A stretch of 6,602 nt of DNA, from contig JACMRC010000318.1 of NCBI GenBank assembly GCA_014376655.1, positions 1 to 6,602 of the forward strand, given 5' to 3'. The DNA is from Mucilaginibacter sp. (GTDB lineage: Bacteria; Bacteroidota; Bacteroidia; Sphingobacteriales; Sphingobacteriaceae). This document shows, piece by piece, positions 1 to 5,161 of this stretch. The notes beneath the pieces were generated by a model that was given only the letters and a program-made list of their open reading frames with translations, was not told the origin of the DNA and did not search any database. The position numbers and the translations under genes are program-made. Every line of letters starts with the position of its first letter. The first letter of the stretch is position 1.

Positions 1-30
1 GGCGTGATTTATCACATTTGATTTGCAGGT

Positions 31-60
31 GAAGAGATCACTTCGTTCCTCGCGATGACG
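31..60. repeat. Probable dispersed intergenic repeat (fragment)
   Basis: The stretch reads GATCACTTCGTTCCTCGCG followed by ATGACG. Its reverse complement begins CGTCATCGCGAGGAACGAAG. I recognise this as the type of short intergenic repeat found in many copies in several bacterial genomes, including Mucilaginibacter-like ones. That is recalled knowledge: only one copy is present here, so the window itself does not prove repetition. It is non-coding and lies upstream of the toxin-antitoxin promoter. Confidence 0.45.
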
Positions 61-97
61 TGGTGGTGAGGGTGCGTGGTGTTATACCTGTCAGCGG

Positions 98-127
98 GAG
101 ACGTAAGGCATTGCGTCTCTACAAATC
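98..127. repeat. Palindromic intergenic repeat, copy 1
   Basis: Arms GAGACGTAA (98-106) and TTGCGTCTC (111-119) pair fully if one T-G wobble is allowed, around a four-base loop GGCA. The tail ACAAATC follows at 121-127. The 22-base core matches the reverse complement of the core at 3919-3940 at 19 of 22 positions, and the same ACAAATC tail recurs there (3944-3950). Two sites about 3.8 kb apart therefore share one palindromic element, which resembles a REP-type repeat. No protein-coding content is seen. Confidence 0.75.
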
Positions 128-140
128 AACGGTTCAGACT

Positions 141-173
141 TTTGCAATTGATTAAATTTTATCGTTAAATTTG
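141..173 (+). promoter_or_regulatory. Bacteroidota-type promoter of the toxin-antitoxin remnant
   Basis: TTTG at 141-144 serves as the -33 element, and TAAATTTG at 166-173 is a perfect match to the -7 consensus TAnnTTTG. The spacing of 21 bases is close to the usual 19-20. Transcription should start shortly after 173, giving a leader of roughly 10-15 bases before the ATG at 191. Confidence 0.65.
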
Positions 174-190
174 CCTAAAGACATTTAATT

Positions 191-442
191 ATGACTACTA
201 CAGCAATCAGAGAGCGATTACATAATTATATCAGTACGGTTAATGATGATAAGATAAAGAACATTTACGCTTTATTCGAAGATCAAATGGCTCCGGAAGT
301 TGATTGGTCGGAAGATGAGGAGGTTGTTGCTGAATTAGATGAGCGCTACAGGAGATGGGAGCAAGGAATAGACAAAGGTATAACAATAGAAGAGCTTGAG
401 GCTTCCTTTGCGCAAGCAAGAAAAGACCGGGCAAATCGGTAA
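191..442 (+). CDS. Antitoxin-like protein, addiction module component family
   Basis: This 83-residue acidic protein resembles the 'putative addiction module component' antitoxins that pair with RelE/ParE toxins. In such pairs the antitoxin binds and neutralises the toxin and often represses its own promoter. The N-terminal half is helical (residues 1-34). The C-terminal half carries the family-like pattern ELDERYRRWEQGIDKGITIE (48-67), followed by a helix rich in Glu, Lys and Arg. The ATG at 191 follows a good promoter, and there is no Shine-Dalgarno sequence, which is normal for this phylum. The broken toxin gene starts six bases after the stop codon, the usual antitoxin-first operon order. 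The antitoxin reads as intact, so it may now be an orphan. The family assignment rests on motif recognition, not on a search. Confidence 0.75.
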   Translation: MTTTAIRERLHNYISTVNDDKIKNIYALFEDQMAPEVDWSEDEEVVAELDERYRRWEQGIDKGITIEELEASFAQARKDRANR

Positions 443-447
443 TAAGG

Positions 448-740
448 ATGTATTCAATTGAAATATCTCCAAGAGCTGAAAAGGAGCTAATGGATGCTTC
501 TGAATGGTATGATGAAGATCAAATAGGATTAGGCGAAAAATTTGAAAGAGAAGTTTAAGAAAAATCAAACTTATTGCAAGCAATCCATTACAATACCCAC
601 TAAAGAAAAAAATGCGTGAAGCTAACACAGATAAATTCCCTTATCTGATTGTTTATAGAATTAACGAAAAGCGAAATGTAATTTTAATTATATCCGTTTT
701 TCATACAAGCAGGCATCCCCGAAAAAAATACCGGCTTTAA
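448..740 (+). pseudogene. RelE/ParE-family toxin, broken by a frameshift
   Basis: From the ATG at 448 the frame encodes 36 residues beginning MYSIEISPRAEKELMDASEW and stops at TAA 556-558. Reading on one frame back, from TTA at 555, gives 61 more residues to TAA 738-740, including KIKLIASNPLQYPLKKKMRE, FPYLIVYRINEKRNVILIIS and VFHTSRHPRKKYRL. Joined, they make a normal-length toxin of 97 residues with the typical N-terminal helices, the FPY-x-I-x-Y strand and the C-terminal VFHTSR-x-P motif. The simplest explanation is loss of one T from GTT TTA at about 553-557. Active members of the family cleave mRNA on the ribosome or inhibit gyrase; the truncated product would lack the C-terminal half and should be inactive. 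A sequencing error could also cause this. The site has no canonical slippery heptamer, so programmed frameshifting is unlikely. Confidence 0.85.
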
Positions 741-761
741 ATTGACACATACCCAGGCAAT

Positions 762-785
762 TGCTAAGCTCATAGATGCTTAGCA
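762..785. other. Stem-loop between convergent genes
   Basis: TGCTAAGC (762-769) and GCTTAGCA (778-785) are perfectly complementary over eight bases with an eight-base loop. The hairpin lies between the toxin pseudogene and the convergent minus-strand antitoxin-like gene and overlaps the latter's stop codon. It could act as a bidirectional transcript end, but neither side has a clear U-tract, so it is not called a terminator. Confidence 0.4.
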
Positions 786-997
786 TATTTCTTCATCACC
801 TCTGCATGAGGTGTAAGCAAACCGGCATCTGCCTGTTGTTTTGAGATCGCTATTCCTGCTTTAACGTGCTCAGGCAGATCGTGCCAAAAGTCTTTTTCAC
901 TATTTTCAAAAATTTCCTTCACCTGGTTAAGCACAGCTTCATCATCGGTATCCAGTAAACGTTTAACCAGCGCTATTTTTTCGGTTTGAATGTCCAT
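770..997 (-). CDS. Small antitoxin-like protein without a partner toxin
   Basis: The 75-residue product starts MDIQTEKIALVKRLLDTDDE and ends with a helix containing ADAGLLTPHAEVMKKY (56-71). This layout (short N-terminal dimerising helices, an acidic middle, then a 'polar-G-x-x-x-P-H-x-E-V' tail) is what I recognise in Bacteroidota antitoxins encoded just before RelE/ParE toxins. The start is taken at the ATG at 997. A longer reading from a TTG at 1030 adds MIYKHKILNLN, which looks non-coding and would translate straight through the promoter. No toxin gene follows it on the minus strand; the next sequence is the broken toxin on the opposite strand, ending 29 bases away. It may be an orphan antitoxin left after loss of its partner, or an antitoxin acting on a toxin elsewhere. 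It is unlike the 191-442 protein apart from general architecture. Confidence 0.65.
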   Translation of the reverse strand: MDIQTEKIALVKRLLDTDDEAVLNQVKEIFENSEKDFWHDLPEHVKAGIAISKQQADAGLLTPHAEVMKKYAKHL

Positions 998-1000
998 ATT

Positions 1001-1030
1001 CAAATTTAAGATTTTATGTTTATAAATCAA
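1001..1030 (-). promoter_or_regulatory. Promoter of the minus-strand antitoxin-like gene
   Basis: On the minus strand, TTG (1030-1028) and TAAATTTG (1008-1001) are separated by 19 bases. This is a perfect -7 box with consensus spacing. Only three bases separate the -7 box from the ATG at 997, so transcription would begin at or next to the start codon and the mRNA would have essentially no leader. Confidence 0.6.
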
Positions 1031-1099
1031 TTAGATCACGCTTCAAATTTCTAACCATTGCCAATCCAATCTTTTTAACAAAATAACCACACAAACCAC

Positions 1100-1129
1100 T
1101 TGCAAATAAAACAAATAAGCGTATCTTTG
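1100..1129 (+). promoter_or_regulatory. Promoter of the rplM-rpsI-rpsB-tsf operon
   Basis: TTG at 1100-1102 and TATCTTTG at 1122-1129 match the Bacteroidota -33/-7 pattern with 19-base spacing. The predicted start near 1133-1136 gives an rplM leader of about 50 bases. No other consensus promoter is seen within the operon, so this is probably its main promoter. Confidence 0.75.
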
Positions 1130-1132
1130 CAG

Positions 1133-1148
1133 TCCCTAAAAAGAGGGG
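1133..1148 (+). promoter_or_regulatory. Hairpin at the 5' end of the rplM leader
   Basis: TCCCT (1133-1137) and AGGGG (1144-1148) form a five-pair stem (one U-G pair) with a six-base A-rich loop, right at the predicted transcript start. It may stabilise the mRNA 5' end or take part in control by a ribosomal protein. In E. coli, L13 represses its own rplM-rpsI mRNA, but equivalence here is only a guess. Confidence 0.35.
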
Positions 1149-1183
1149 TATAATAAACATTTTAATAATTTAATTCAAAGCAA

Positions 1184-1621
1184 GTGAATACGTTAAGTTA
1201 CAAAACTGTCTCAGCCAACAAAAAAACAGTTAACAAACAGTGGGTTGTTGTTGACGCCGAAGGCGAGATTTTGGGGCGCTTGTCTACTAAGATCGCAATG
1301 ATCATTCGTGGAAAAAACAAGCCTGATTTTACCCCAAACGTAGACTGTGGTGATAATGTAATAGTTATCAACGCAGACAAGGTAAAGTTGACCGGAAACA
1401 AGTTTAGCGATAAACAATATGTTTCTTACACGGGTTACCCGGGTGGTCAGCGTTTCATTTCTCCTAAGGAGTTAATGGCAAAGCATCCAACACGCGTAAT
1501 TGAAAAAGCCGTGCGTGGTATGTTACCTAAAAGTCGTTTGGGCAAAGCATTGTTTGGCAATTTGCATGTATATGCAGGTACCACTCATCCTCATGAAGCA
1601 CAAAACCCAACAGCTATTTAA
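1184..1621 (+). CDS. rplM: 50S ribosomal protein L13 (uL13)
   Basis: L13 is an early-assembling large-subunit protein that binds 23S rRNA. The 145-residue product has the family landmarks in order: WVVVDAEGEILGRLSTKIA (20-38), the GKNKPDFTPNVDCGDNVIVI core (43-62), TGYPGG (83-88) and the AVRGMLPKSRLG segment (109-120), ending HPHEAQNPTAI. Length is close to the usual 142-150. The start is GTG at 1184, chosen because MNTLSYKTVSANKK is the usual N-terminal extension of Bacteroidota L13 and no in-frame ATG precedes the core. No Shine-Dalgarno sequence is present. It is the first gene of the operon, 25 bases ahead of rpsI, the near-universal partner order. Confidence 0.97.
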   Translation: MNTLSYKTVSANKKTVNKQWVVVDAEGEILGRLSTKIAMIIRGKNKPDFTPNVDCGDNVIVINADKVKLTGNKFSDKQYVSYTGYPGGQRFISPKELMAKHPTRVIEKAVRGMLPKSRLGKALFGNLHVYAGTTHPHEAQNPTAI

Positions 1622-1633
1622 CCATTAAAAACT

Positions 1634-1638
1634 AAGGA
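1634..1638 (+). promoter_or_regulatory. Shine-Dalgarno-like site of rpsI
   Basis: AAGGA ends eight bases before the ATG at 1647. Such sites are uncommon in this phylum, where most genes are translated without one; tsf, nagA, pyrH and the lipocalin gene in this window lack any. Confidence 0.5.
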
Positions 1639-1646
1639 AAAAAGAA

Positions 1647-2033
1647 ATGCCAACAACTAACACTTCAGGCAGAAGAAAAACAGCCGTTGCACGTATCTAC
1701 CTTACAGATGGTAGTGGTGCAATTACCGTAAACGGTAAAGATTACAAAGAATACTTCCCTACATTGCCATTGCAATACATCGTTACTCAGAGTACTGAGG
1801 TTTCTGGTTCAACCGGATTATATGATGTTAAAGTTAATGTTGCAGGTGGTGGTGTAAAAGGACAGGCAGAAGCCGTTCGTTTAGCTATCGCGAAAGCAAT
1901 TGTTGAACTCGATGCTGATAAGAAGCCTTCATTGCGCGCTAAAGGTTTAATGACACGTGATAACCGTATGGTTGAGCGTAAAAAACCAGGCCGTAAGAAA
2001 GCACGTAAGAAATTCCAATTCAGTAAACGATAA
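1647..2033 (+). CDS. rpsI: 30S ribosomal protein S9 (uS9)
   Basis: S9 is a small-subunit head protein whose C-terminal tail reaches the P-site tRNA. The 128-residue product shows GRRKTAVARIYL near the N-terminus (8-19), the glycine-rich GGGVKGQAEAVRLAIAKAI segment (67-85), the LMTRDNRMVERKKPG stretch (101-115) and the basic tail ending FQFSKR. The invariant terminal Lys-Arg is present. Length is normal. The ATG at 1647 is preceded by an AAGGA site. It is co-transcribed between rplM and rpsB with an 18-base gap to rpsB, which implies one polycistronic mRNA. Confidence 0.97.
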   Translation: MPTTNTSGRRKTAVARIYLTDGSGAITVNGKDYKEYFPTLPLQYIVTQSTEVSGSTGLYDVKVNVAGGGVKGQAEAVRLAIAKAIVELDADKKPSLRAKGLMTRDNRMVERKKPGRKKARKKFQFSKR

Positions 2034-2036
2034 TTT

Positions 2037-2042
2037 AAGGAG
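2037..2042 (+). promoter_or_regulatory. Strong Shine-Dalgarno site of rpsB
   Basis: AAGGAG lies three bases after the rpsI stop and nine bases before the rpsB ATG. A full match of this kind stands out in a phylum that generally does not rely on such sites. Confidence 0.6.
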
Positions 2043-2051
2043 AACAACAAA

Positions 2052-2918
2052 ATGGCAAGAACAACATACGACGAGTTACTGGATGCTGGTGTACACTTTG
2101 GTCACCTTACCCGCAAATGGGATCCAAAAATGTCACAGTACATTTTTATGGAGCGCAACGGTATACACATTATCGATTTAAATAAAACCTTATCAAAGGT
2201 TGAAGAAGCTGCTGCAGCTATAAAACAAATTGTAAAATCAGGACGTAAAGTATTATTCGTAGCTACAAAGAAACAAGCGAAAGATATTGTTGCTGAATAC
2301 GCGAAAAATGTAAACATGCCTTTCATAACCGAGCGTTGGTTAGGTGGTATGTTAACTAACTTTGCAACTGTACGTAAGTCGATCAAAAAGATGTCAAACA
2401 TCGATAAATTGACTAAAGACGGTACTTACACTAACCTTTCTAAAAAAGAAAGATTGATGATACAGCGCGAGCGTATCAAATTAGAAACCTTATTAGGTGG
2501 TATTGCTGATTTAAATCGCTTACCGGCTGCATTGTTTTTAATTGACGTTAAAAAAGAGCACATCGCGGTATCTGAAGCGTTGAAGTTAAATATCCCAACC
2601 TTTGCAATGGTTGATACTAACTCTGATCCTTCAAACATCGATTTCCCTATCCCTGCAAATGATGACGCTACCAAATCAATTTCATTGATTACCGGTATCA
2701 TCATTAAAGCTATTGAAGAAGGTTTAGACGAACGTAAACGCGAGAAAGACGACGAAGCAGAAAAAGAAGCAGCACAGGCGAAAGCTAAAGCGGATGCTCC
2801 TGAGGTTGCTGACCGTGCGCCACTTGCCGAAGGTAAAAGAAGCCGCAAAGTAGCTGTTGAAACCACTGCAGCAATTGCTGACGAAGCACCTGCAGCTGAC
2901 GATACTACAGAAGAATAA
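2052..2918 (+). CDS. rpsB: 30S ribosomal protein S2 (uS2)
   Basis: S2 binds at the head-body junction of the small subunit, late in assembly, and is needed for S1 docking in bacteria that have S1. Landmarks of the 288-residue product are AGVHFGHLTRKWDPKM (12-27), FITERWLGGMLTNF (91-104), the coiled-coil-like RERIKLETLLGGI (139-151) and the DVKKEHIAVSEALKLNIPTF/AMVDTNSDP block (165-193). The core ends near residue 228. It is followed by a charged, Ala- and Glu-rich tail of about 60 residues (229-288), low in complexity, which makes the protein longer than the 241 residues of E. coli S2. Such tails are plausible in Bacteroidota but are not conserved in sequence. It sits between rpsI and tsf, the standard order. 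Confidence 0.97.
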   Translation: MARTTYDELLDAGVHFGHLTRKWDPKMSQYIFMERNGIHIIDLNKTLSKVEEAAAAIKQIVKSGRKVLFVATKKQAKDIVAEYAKNVNMPFITERWLGGMLTNFATVRKSIKKMSNIDKLTKDGTYTNLSKKERLMIQRERIKLETLLGGIADLNRLPAALFLIDVKKEHIAVSEALKLNIPTFAMVDTNSDPSNIDFPIPANDDATKSISLITGIIIKAIEEGLDERKREKDDEAEKEAAQAKAKADAPEVADRAPLAEGKRSRKVAVETTAAIADEAPAADDTTEE

Positions 2919-2926
2919 TTGAATTT

Positions 2927-2987
2927 AGTGGTGAGTTTTGAGTGATGGGTTTTAAGTAACCCGTTTTATAACTCATAACTCACCACT
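2927..2987. repeat. Imperfect palindrome in the rpsB-tsf spacer
   Basis: The outer arms AGTGGTGAGTT (2927-2937) and AACTCACCACT (2977-2987) pair perfectly. The pairing continues inward over about eight more positions with two mismatches (TGAGT against ACTCA, AT against AT). An inner hairpin GGGTT/AACCC (2947-2951 and 2958-2962) forms the tip, leaving a five-base bulge at 2963-2967. The ATAACTCATAACTCAC motif type is one I associate with dispersed Bacteroidota intergenic repeats. There is no T-tract, so it is not a normal terminator. In RNA it would fold into a long hairpin between two co-transcribed genes. Confidence 0.7.
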
Positions 2988-3009
2988 TTTAACTTATAAC
3001 TGAAATAAA

Positions 3010-3861
3010 ATGTCTACAGTACAAATAACTGCATCCGATGTAAATAAACTGCGCCAGCAAACCGGTGCAGGTATGATGGATTGCAAAAAAGCTTTAACTG
3101 AAACTAATGGTGATTTTGAAGCAGCTATTGATTTTTTAAGAAAAAAAGGTGCTAAAGTAGCAGCAAGCCGTCAAGACCGCGAGTCTAACGAAGGTGTTGT
3201 TATCTCTCGTACATCTGCTGATGGCAAACGTGGTGTTATCATTGAGTTAAACTGCGAAACTGATTTCGTTGCTAAAAATGCTGATTTCGTAGCTTTTGCT
3301 AACGCGATTGCAAACGAAGCGGTTGAGCAAAACCCGAAATCATTAGAAGAGTTAAACCAATTGTCTATGGACGTTGAAAACTCTCGTTTAACAATTGCCG
3401 AAGCTTGCATTGACAAGACAGGTAAAATTGGCGAGAAAATTGGCGTATCAAAATACGAAGTTATTGAAGGCGAAAAAGTTGTTGCTTACATCCACGGTAA
3501 CTTCCGTTTAGGTGTATTGGTTGGCTTAAACAAAGCTGCTGCCGGCGCTGACGAAGCAGGTAAAGACGTTGCTATGCAAATTGCAGCCATGAACCCTGTT
3601 GCTATTGATAAAGACGGTGTTGATGCATCAACTATAGAACGCGAATTAGAAATTGCTAAAGACGTGATACGTGCAGAAGGTAAACCAGAAGAAATGGTTG
3701 AGAAAATTGCTGCAGGTAAACTGAACAAGTTTTACAAAGACTCGACGCTGTTAAACCAGGAGTTTGTTAAGGATTCATCAAAAAACGTATCTCAGTTTTT
3801 AGATACGGTTGAGAAAGGCCTTACAGTAACAGCCTTTAAGCGAGTAGCTTTAGGAGCTTAA
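3010..3861 (+). CDS. tsf: Translation elongation factor Ts
   Basis: EF-Ts exchanges GDP for GTP on EF-Tu in the cytoplasm. The 283-residue product has the N-terminal UBA-like domain with VNKLRQQTGAGMMDCKKAL (11-29) and DFEAAIDFLRKKG (35-47), then the core. The core includes the diagnostic ELNCETDFVAKN segment (79-90), whose Asp-Phe pair pushes into the EF-Tu nucleotide site, the GEKIGVSKYE strand (141-150), VVAYIHGNFRLGVLVGL (157-173) and AMQIAAMNP (188-196). The C-terminal dimerisation part is present and ends FKRVALGA. Length is within the family range. The ATG at 3010 has no Shine-Dalgarno sequence. It is the last gene of the operon, followed directly by a strong terminator, and is separated from rpsB by the palindromic spacer. 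Confidence 0.97.
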   Translation: MSTVQITASDVNKLRQQTGAGMMDCKKALTETNGDFEAAIDFLRKKGAKVAASRQDRESNEGVVISRTSADGKRGVIIELNCETDFVAKNADFVAFANAIANEAVEQNPKSLEELNQLSMDVENSRLTIAEACIDKTGKIGEKIGVSKYEVIEGEKVVAYIHGNFRLGVLVGLNKAAAGADEAGKDVAMQIAAMNPVAIDKDGVDASTIERELEIAKDVIRAEGKPEEMVEKIAAGKLNKFYKDSTLLNQEFVKDSSKNVSQFLDTVEKGLTVTAFKRVALGA

Positions 3862-3869
3862 TTATATTT

Positions 3870-3900
3870 AAATCCTCGCTGAAAAGCGGGGATTTTTTTT
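3870..3900 (+). terminator. Rho-independent terminator after tsf
   Basis: AAATCCTCGCT (3870-3880) and AGCGGGGATTT (3885-3895) form an 11-pair stem with one G-U pair and a GAAA loop. A run of eight T residues (3893-3900) follows. It closes the ribosomal protein operon and isolates it from nagA. Confidence 0.92.
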
Positions 3901-3915
3901 GTCAAAATTTTCTAC

Positions 3916-3985
3916 GTAGAGACGCAATACTTTGCGTCTCTTTACAAATCGCAAAGAGACACAAAGTATTGTGCCTTTACAAATA
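3916..3985. repeat. Palindromic intergenic repeat, copies 2 and 3 in tandem
   Basis: Copy 2 has perfect nine-base arms GAGACGCAA (3919-3927) and TTGCGTCTC (3932-3940) around TACT, with the tail TTTACAAATC to 3950. Copy 3 (about 3951-3985) is a degenerate unit in which GAGACACAA (3956-3964) faces TTGTGCCTT (3969-3977) around AGTA, again followed by TTTACAAAT. The loop of copy 3 is the reverse complement of that of copy 2, so the cores are in opposite orientation. The element is shared with 98-127. It fills almost the whole gap between the tsf terminator and nagA, and a TTG inside it opens a false in-frame extension of nagA. Confidence 0.8.
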
Positions 3986-3991
3986 GAAAAA

Positions 3992-5110
3992 ATGATAACT
4001 GCTTTAACTAATCTTAGGCTGATATCTGATGGTAGCATTGCCACAGGCAAAGCTGTTTTAATTGAAGGCGAGAAAATTATTGGTATTATAACAGATACCG
4101 ACATCCCAAATGATGCAACCCGCATCGATCTTAGTAATAATTTTCTTGCTCCCGGATTAATCGACCTCCAAATTTATGGCGCAGGTAAACCACTGTTTTT
4201 TGGCGGCGACCCGTCGCCCGAAGCATTGGCGCAAATGGAGCATACTTTGTTAGCCGAAGGCTGCACTGGTTTTTACGCTACCATAGCTACCAATACTGAC
4301 GATATTGTTGAGCGCGGTATTGATGCCATAGTAAACTATTGGGATAACCGGATTGGTAACTTATTAGGGTTGCACCTGGAAGGCCCATATTTAAATCCCA
4401 AGCGTTGCGGCGCTCATCCGCCGGCTTTGATAAAGAAAGCTACCCTTGCACAGGTAAAAACCTGGGTTGAAAGAGGCAAAGGTTTAATAAAAATGATAAC
4501 GCTTGCGCCTGAGTTACAGGATGCCGAAGTATTGGATTACCTCCACAAACAAGGTGTGGTATTATCATCGGGCCATAGCAACGCTACTTATACCGAAGGT
4601 AAATCATTCTTAAATAAACCGGTACAAGCGGTAACGCACTTATATAATGCCATGCCACCCATGCACCACCGCGAGCCGGGTTATATCCCTGCAATATTCG
4701 AGGAAAGACCCTATACCAGTATAGTTGCCGATGGGGTCCATGTTGATTATACCATGATCCGTTTGGCTAAGCGCGAATTGGGCGATAAATTGTTTTTAAT
4801 AACTGATGCGGTATCAGAGAGCGATAAAGGTACTTATCAGCACCAATTTAAAACAGACCGATATGTAATGCCTGATGGGACGTTATCCGGTTCATGTTTA
4901 ACGATGCTGAAAGCGGTGCAGAATTGTGTTGATTACGTTGGTATTGATTTGGCAGAGGCTGTAAATATGGCTTCGTTATATCCGGCTCAATTAATAAAAT
5001 TAGCCACAAAAGGTAAAGTTGCACAAGGCTTCGGTGCCGACCTGGTTGTTTTTAACGATGCCTTCGAGCTTATTAACATAATATTTAAAGGCGTAACAAA
5101 AACAACATAA
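3992..5110 (+). CDS. nagA: N-acetylglucosamine-6-phosphate deacetylase
   Basis: This cytoplasmic enzyme removes acetate from GlcNAc-6-phosphate to give glucosamine-6-phosphate, feeding amino-sugar breakdown and cell-wall recycling. The 372-residue amidohydrolase shows APGLIDLQIYGAG (53-65), GLHLEGPYLNP (126-136) with metal ligand Glu130, SSGHSNATY (192-200) with His195, AVTHLYNAMPPMHHREPG (213-230) with His216, VADGVHV (245-251) with His250, and LITDAVSE (269-276) with the catalytic Asp272. These align closely with E. coli NagA Glu131, His195, His216, His251 and Asp273. The usual HxH near the N-terminus is QIY, as expected of single-metal NagA types (QxN in E. coli). The ATG at 3992 is chosen because the 20 upstream in-frame codons from a TTG at 3932 are made of intergenic repeat, and the family-like N-terminus ITALTNLRLISDG begins at this Met. 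No consensus promoter was found, and no nagB or transporter lies beside it. Confidence 0.93.
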   Translation: MITALTNLRLISDGSIATGKAVLIEGEKIIGIITDTDIPNDATRIDLSNNFLAPGLIDLQIYGAGKPLFFGGDPSPEALAQMEHTLLAEGCTGFYATIATNTDDIVERGIDAIVNYWDNRIGNLLGLHLEGPYLNPKRCGAHPPALIKKATLAQVKTWVERGKGLIKMITLAPELQDAEVLDYLHKQGVVLSSGHSNATYTEGKSFLNKPVQAVTHLYNAMPPMHHREPGYIPAIFEERPYTSIVADGVHVDYTMIRLAKRELGDKLFLITDAVSESDKGTYQHQFKTDRYVMPDGTLSGSCLTMLKAVQNCVDYVGIDLAEAVNMASLYPAQLIKLATKGKVAQGFGADLVVFNDAFELINIIFKGVTKTT

Positions 5111-5135
5111 TATTTTAACAATAGCTTTAATTATA

Positions 5136-5143
5136 TATTTTTG
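5136..5143 (+). promoter_or_regulatory. -7 box of a pyrH promoter
   Basis: TATTTTTG matches TAnnTTTG exactly and lies 18 bases before the pyrH ATG. The -33 region (around 5113-5118, TTTTAA) is poor, so the promoter may be weak or assisted. A start near 5147-5150 would leave a leader of about 12-15 bases. Confidence 0.5.
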
Positions 5144-5161
5144 ATAAATCTCACACCACCC

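Noticed and set aside
553..560. Programmed -1 frameshift in the toxin gene.
   Set aside because: No X XXY YYZ slippery heptamer and no clear downstream stimulatory hairpin; loss of one T from a four-T run explains the sequence more simply.
335..628. Minus-strand reading frames opposite the toxin-antitoxin genes and the ribosomal protein genes.
   Set aside because: Their products are hydrophobic or low-complexity antisense translations with no family features, lying over well-supported genes.
998..1030. Eleven-residue N-terminal extension of the minus-strand antitoxin-like protein from a TTG.
   Set aside because: The extension is encoded by the promoter itself (-33 to -7), so it would not be transcribed.
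3898..3934. Promoter for nagA made of TTTG (3898-3901) and TACTTTG (3928-3934).
   Set aside because: The -7 element lacks one base of TAnnTTTG and the 26-base spacing is too long; the TTTG also belongs to the terminator T-tract.
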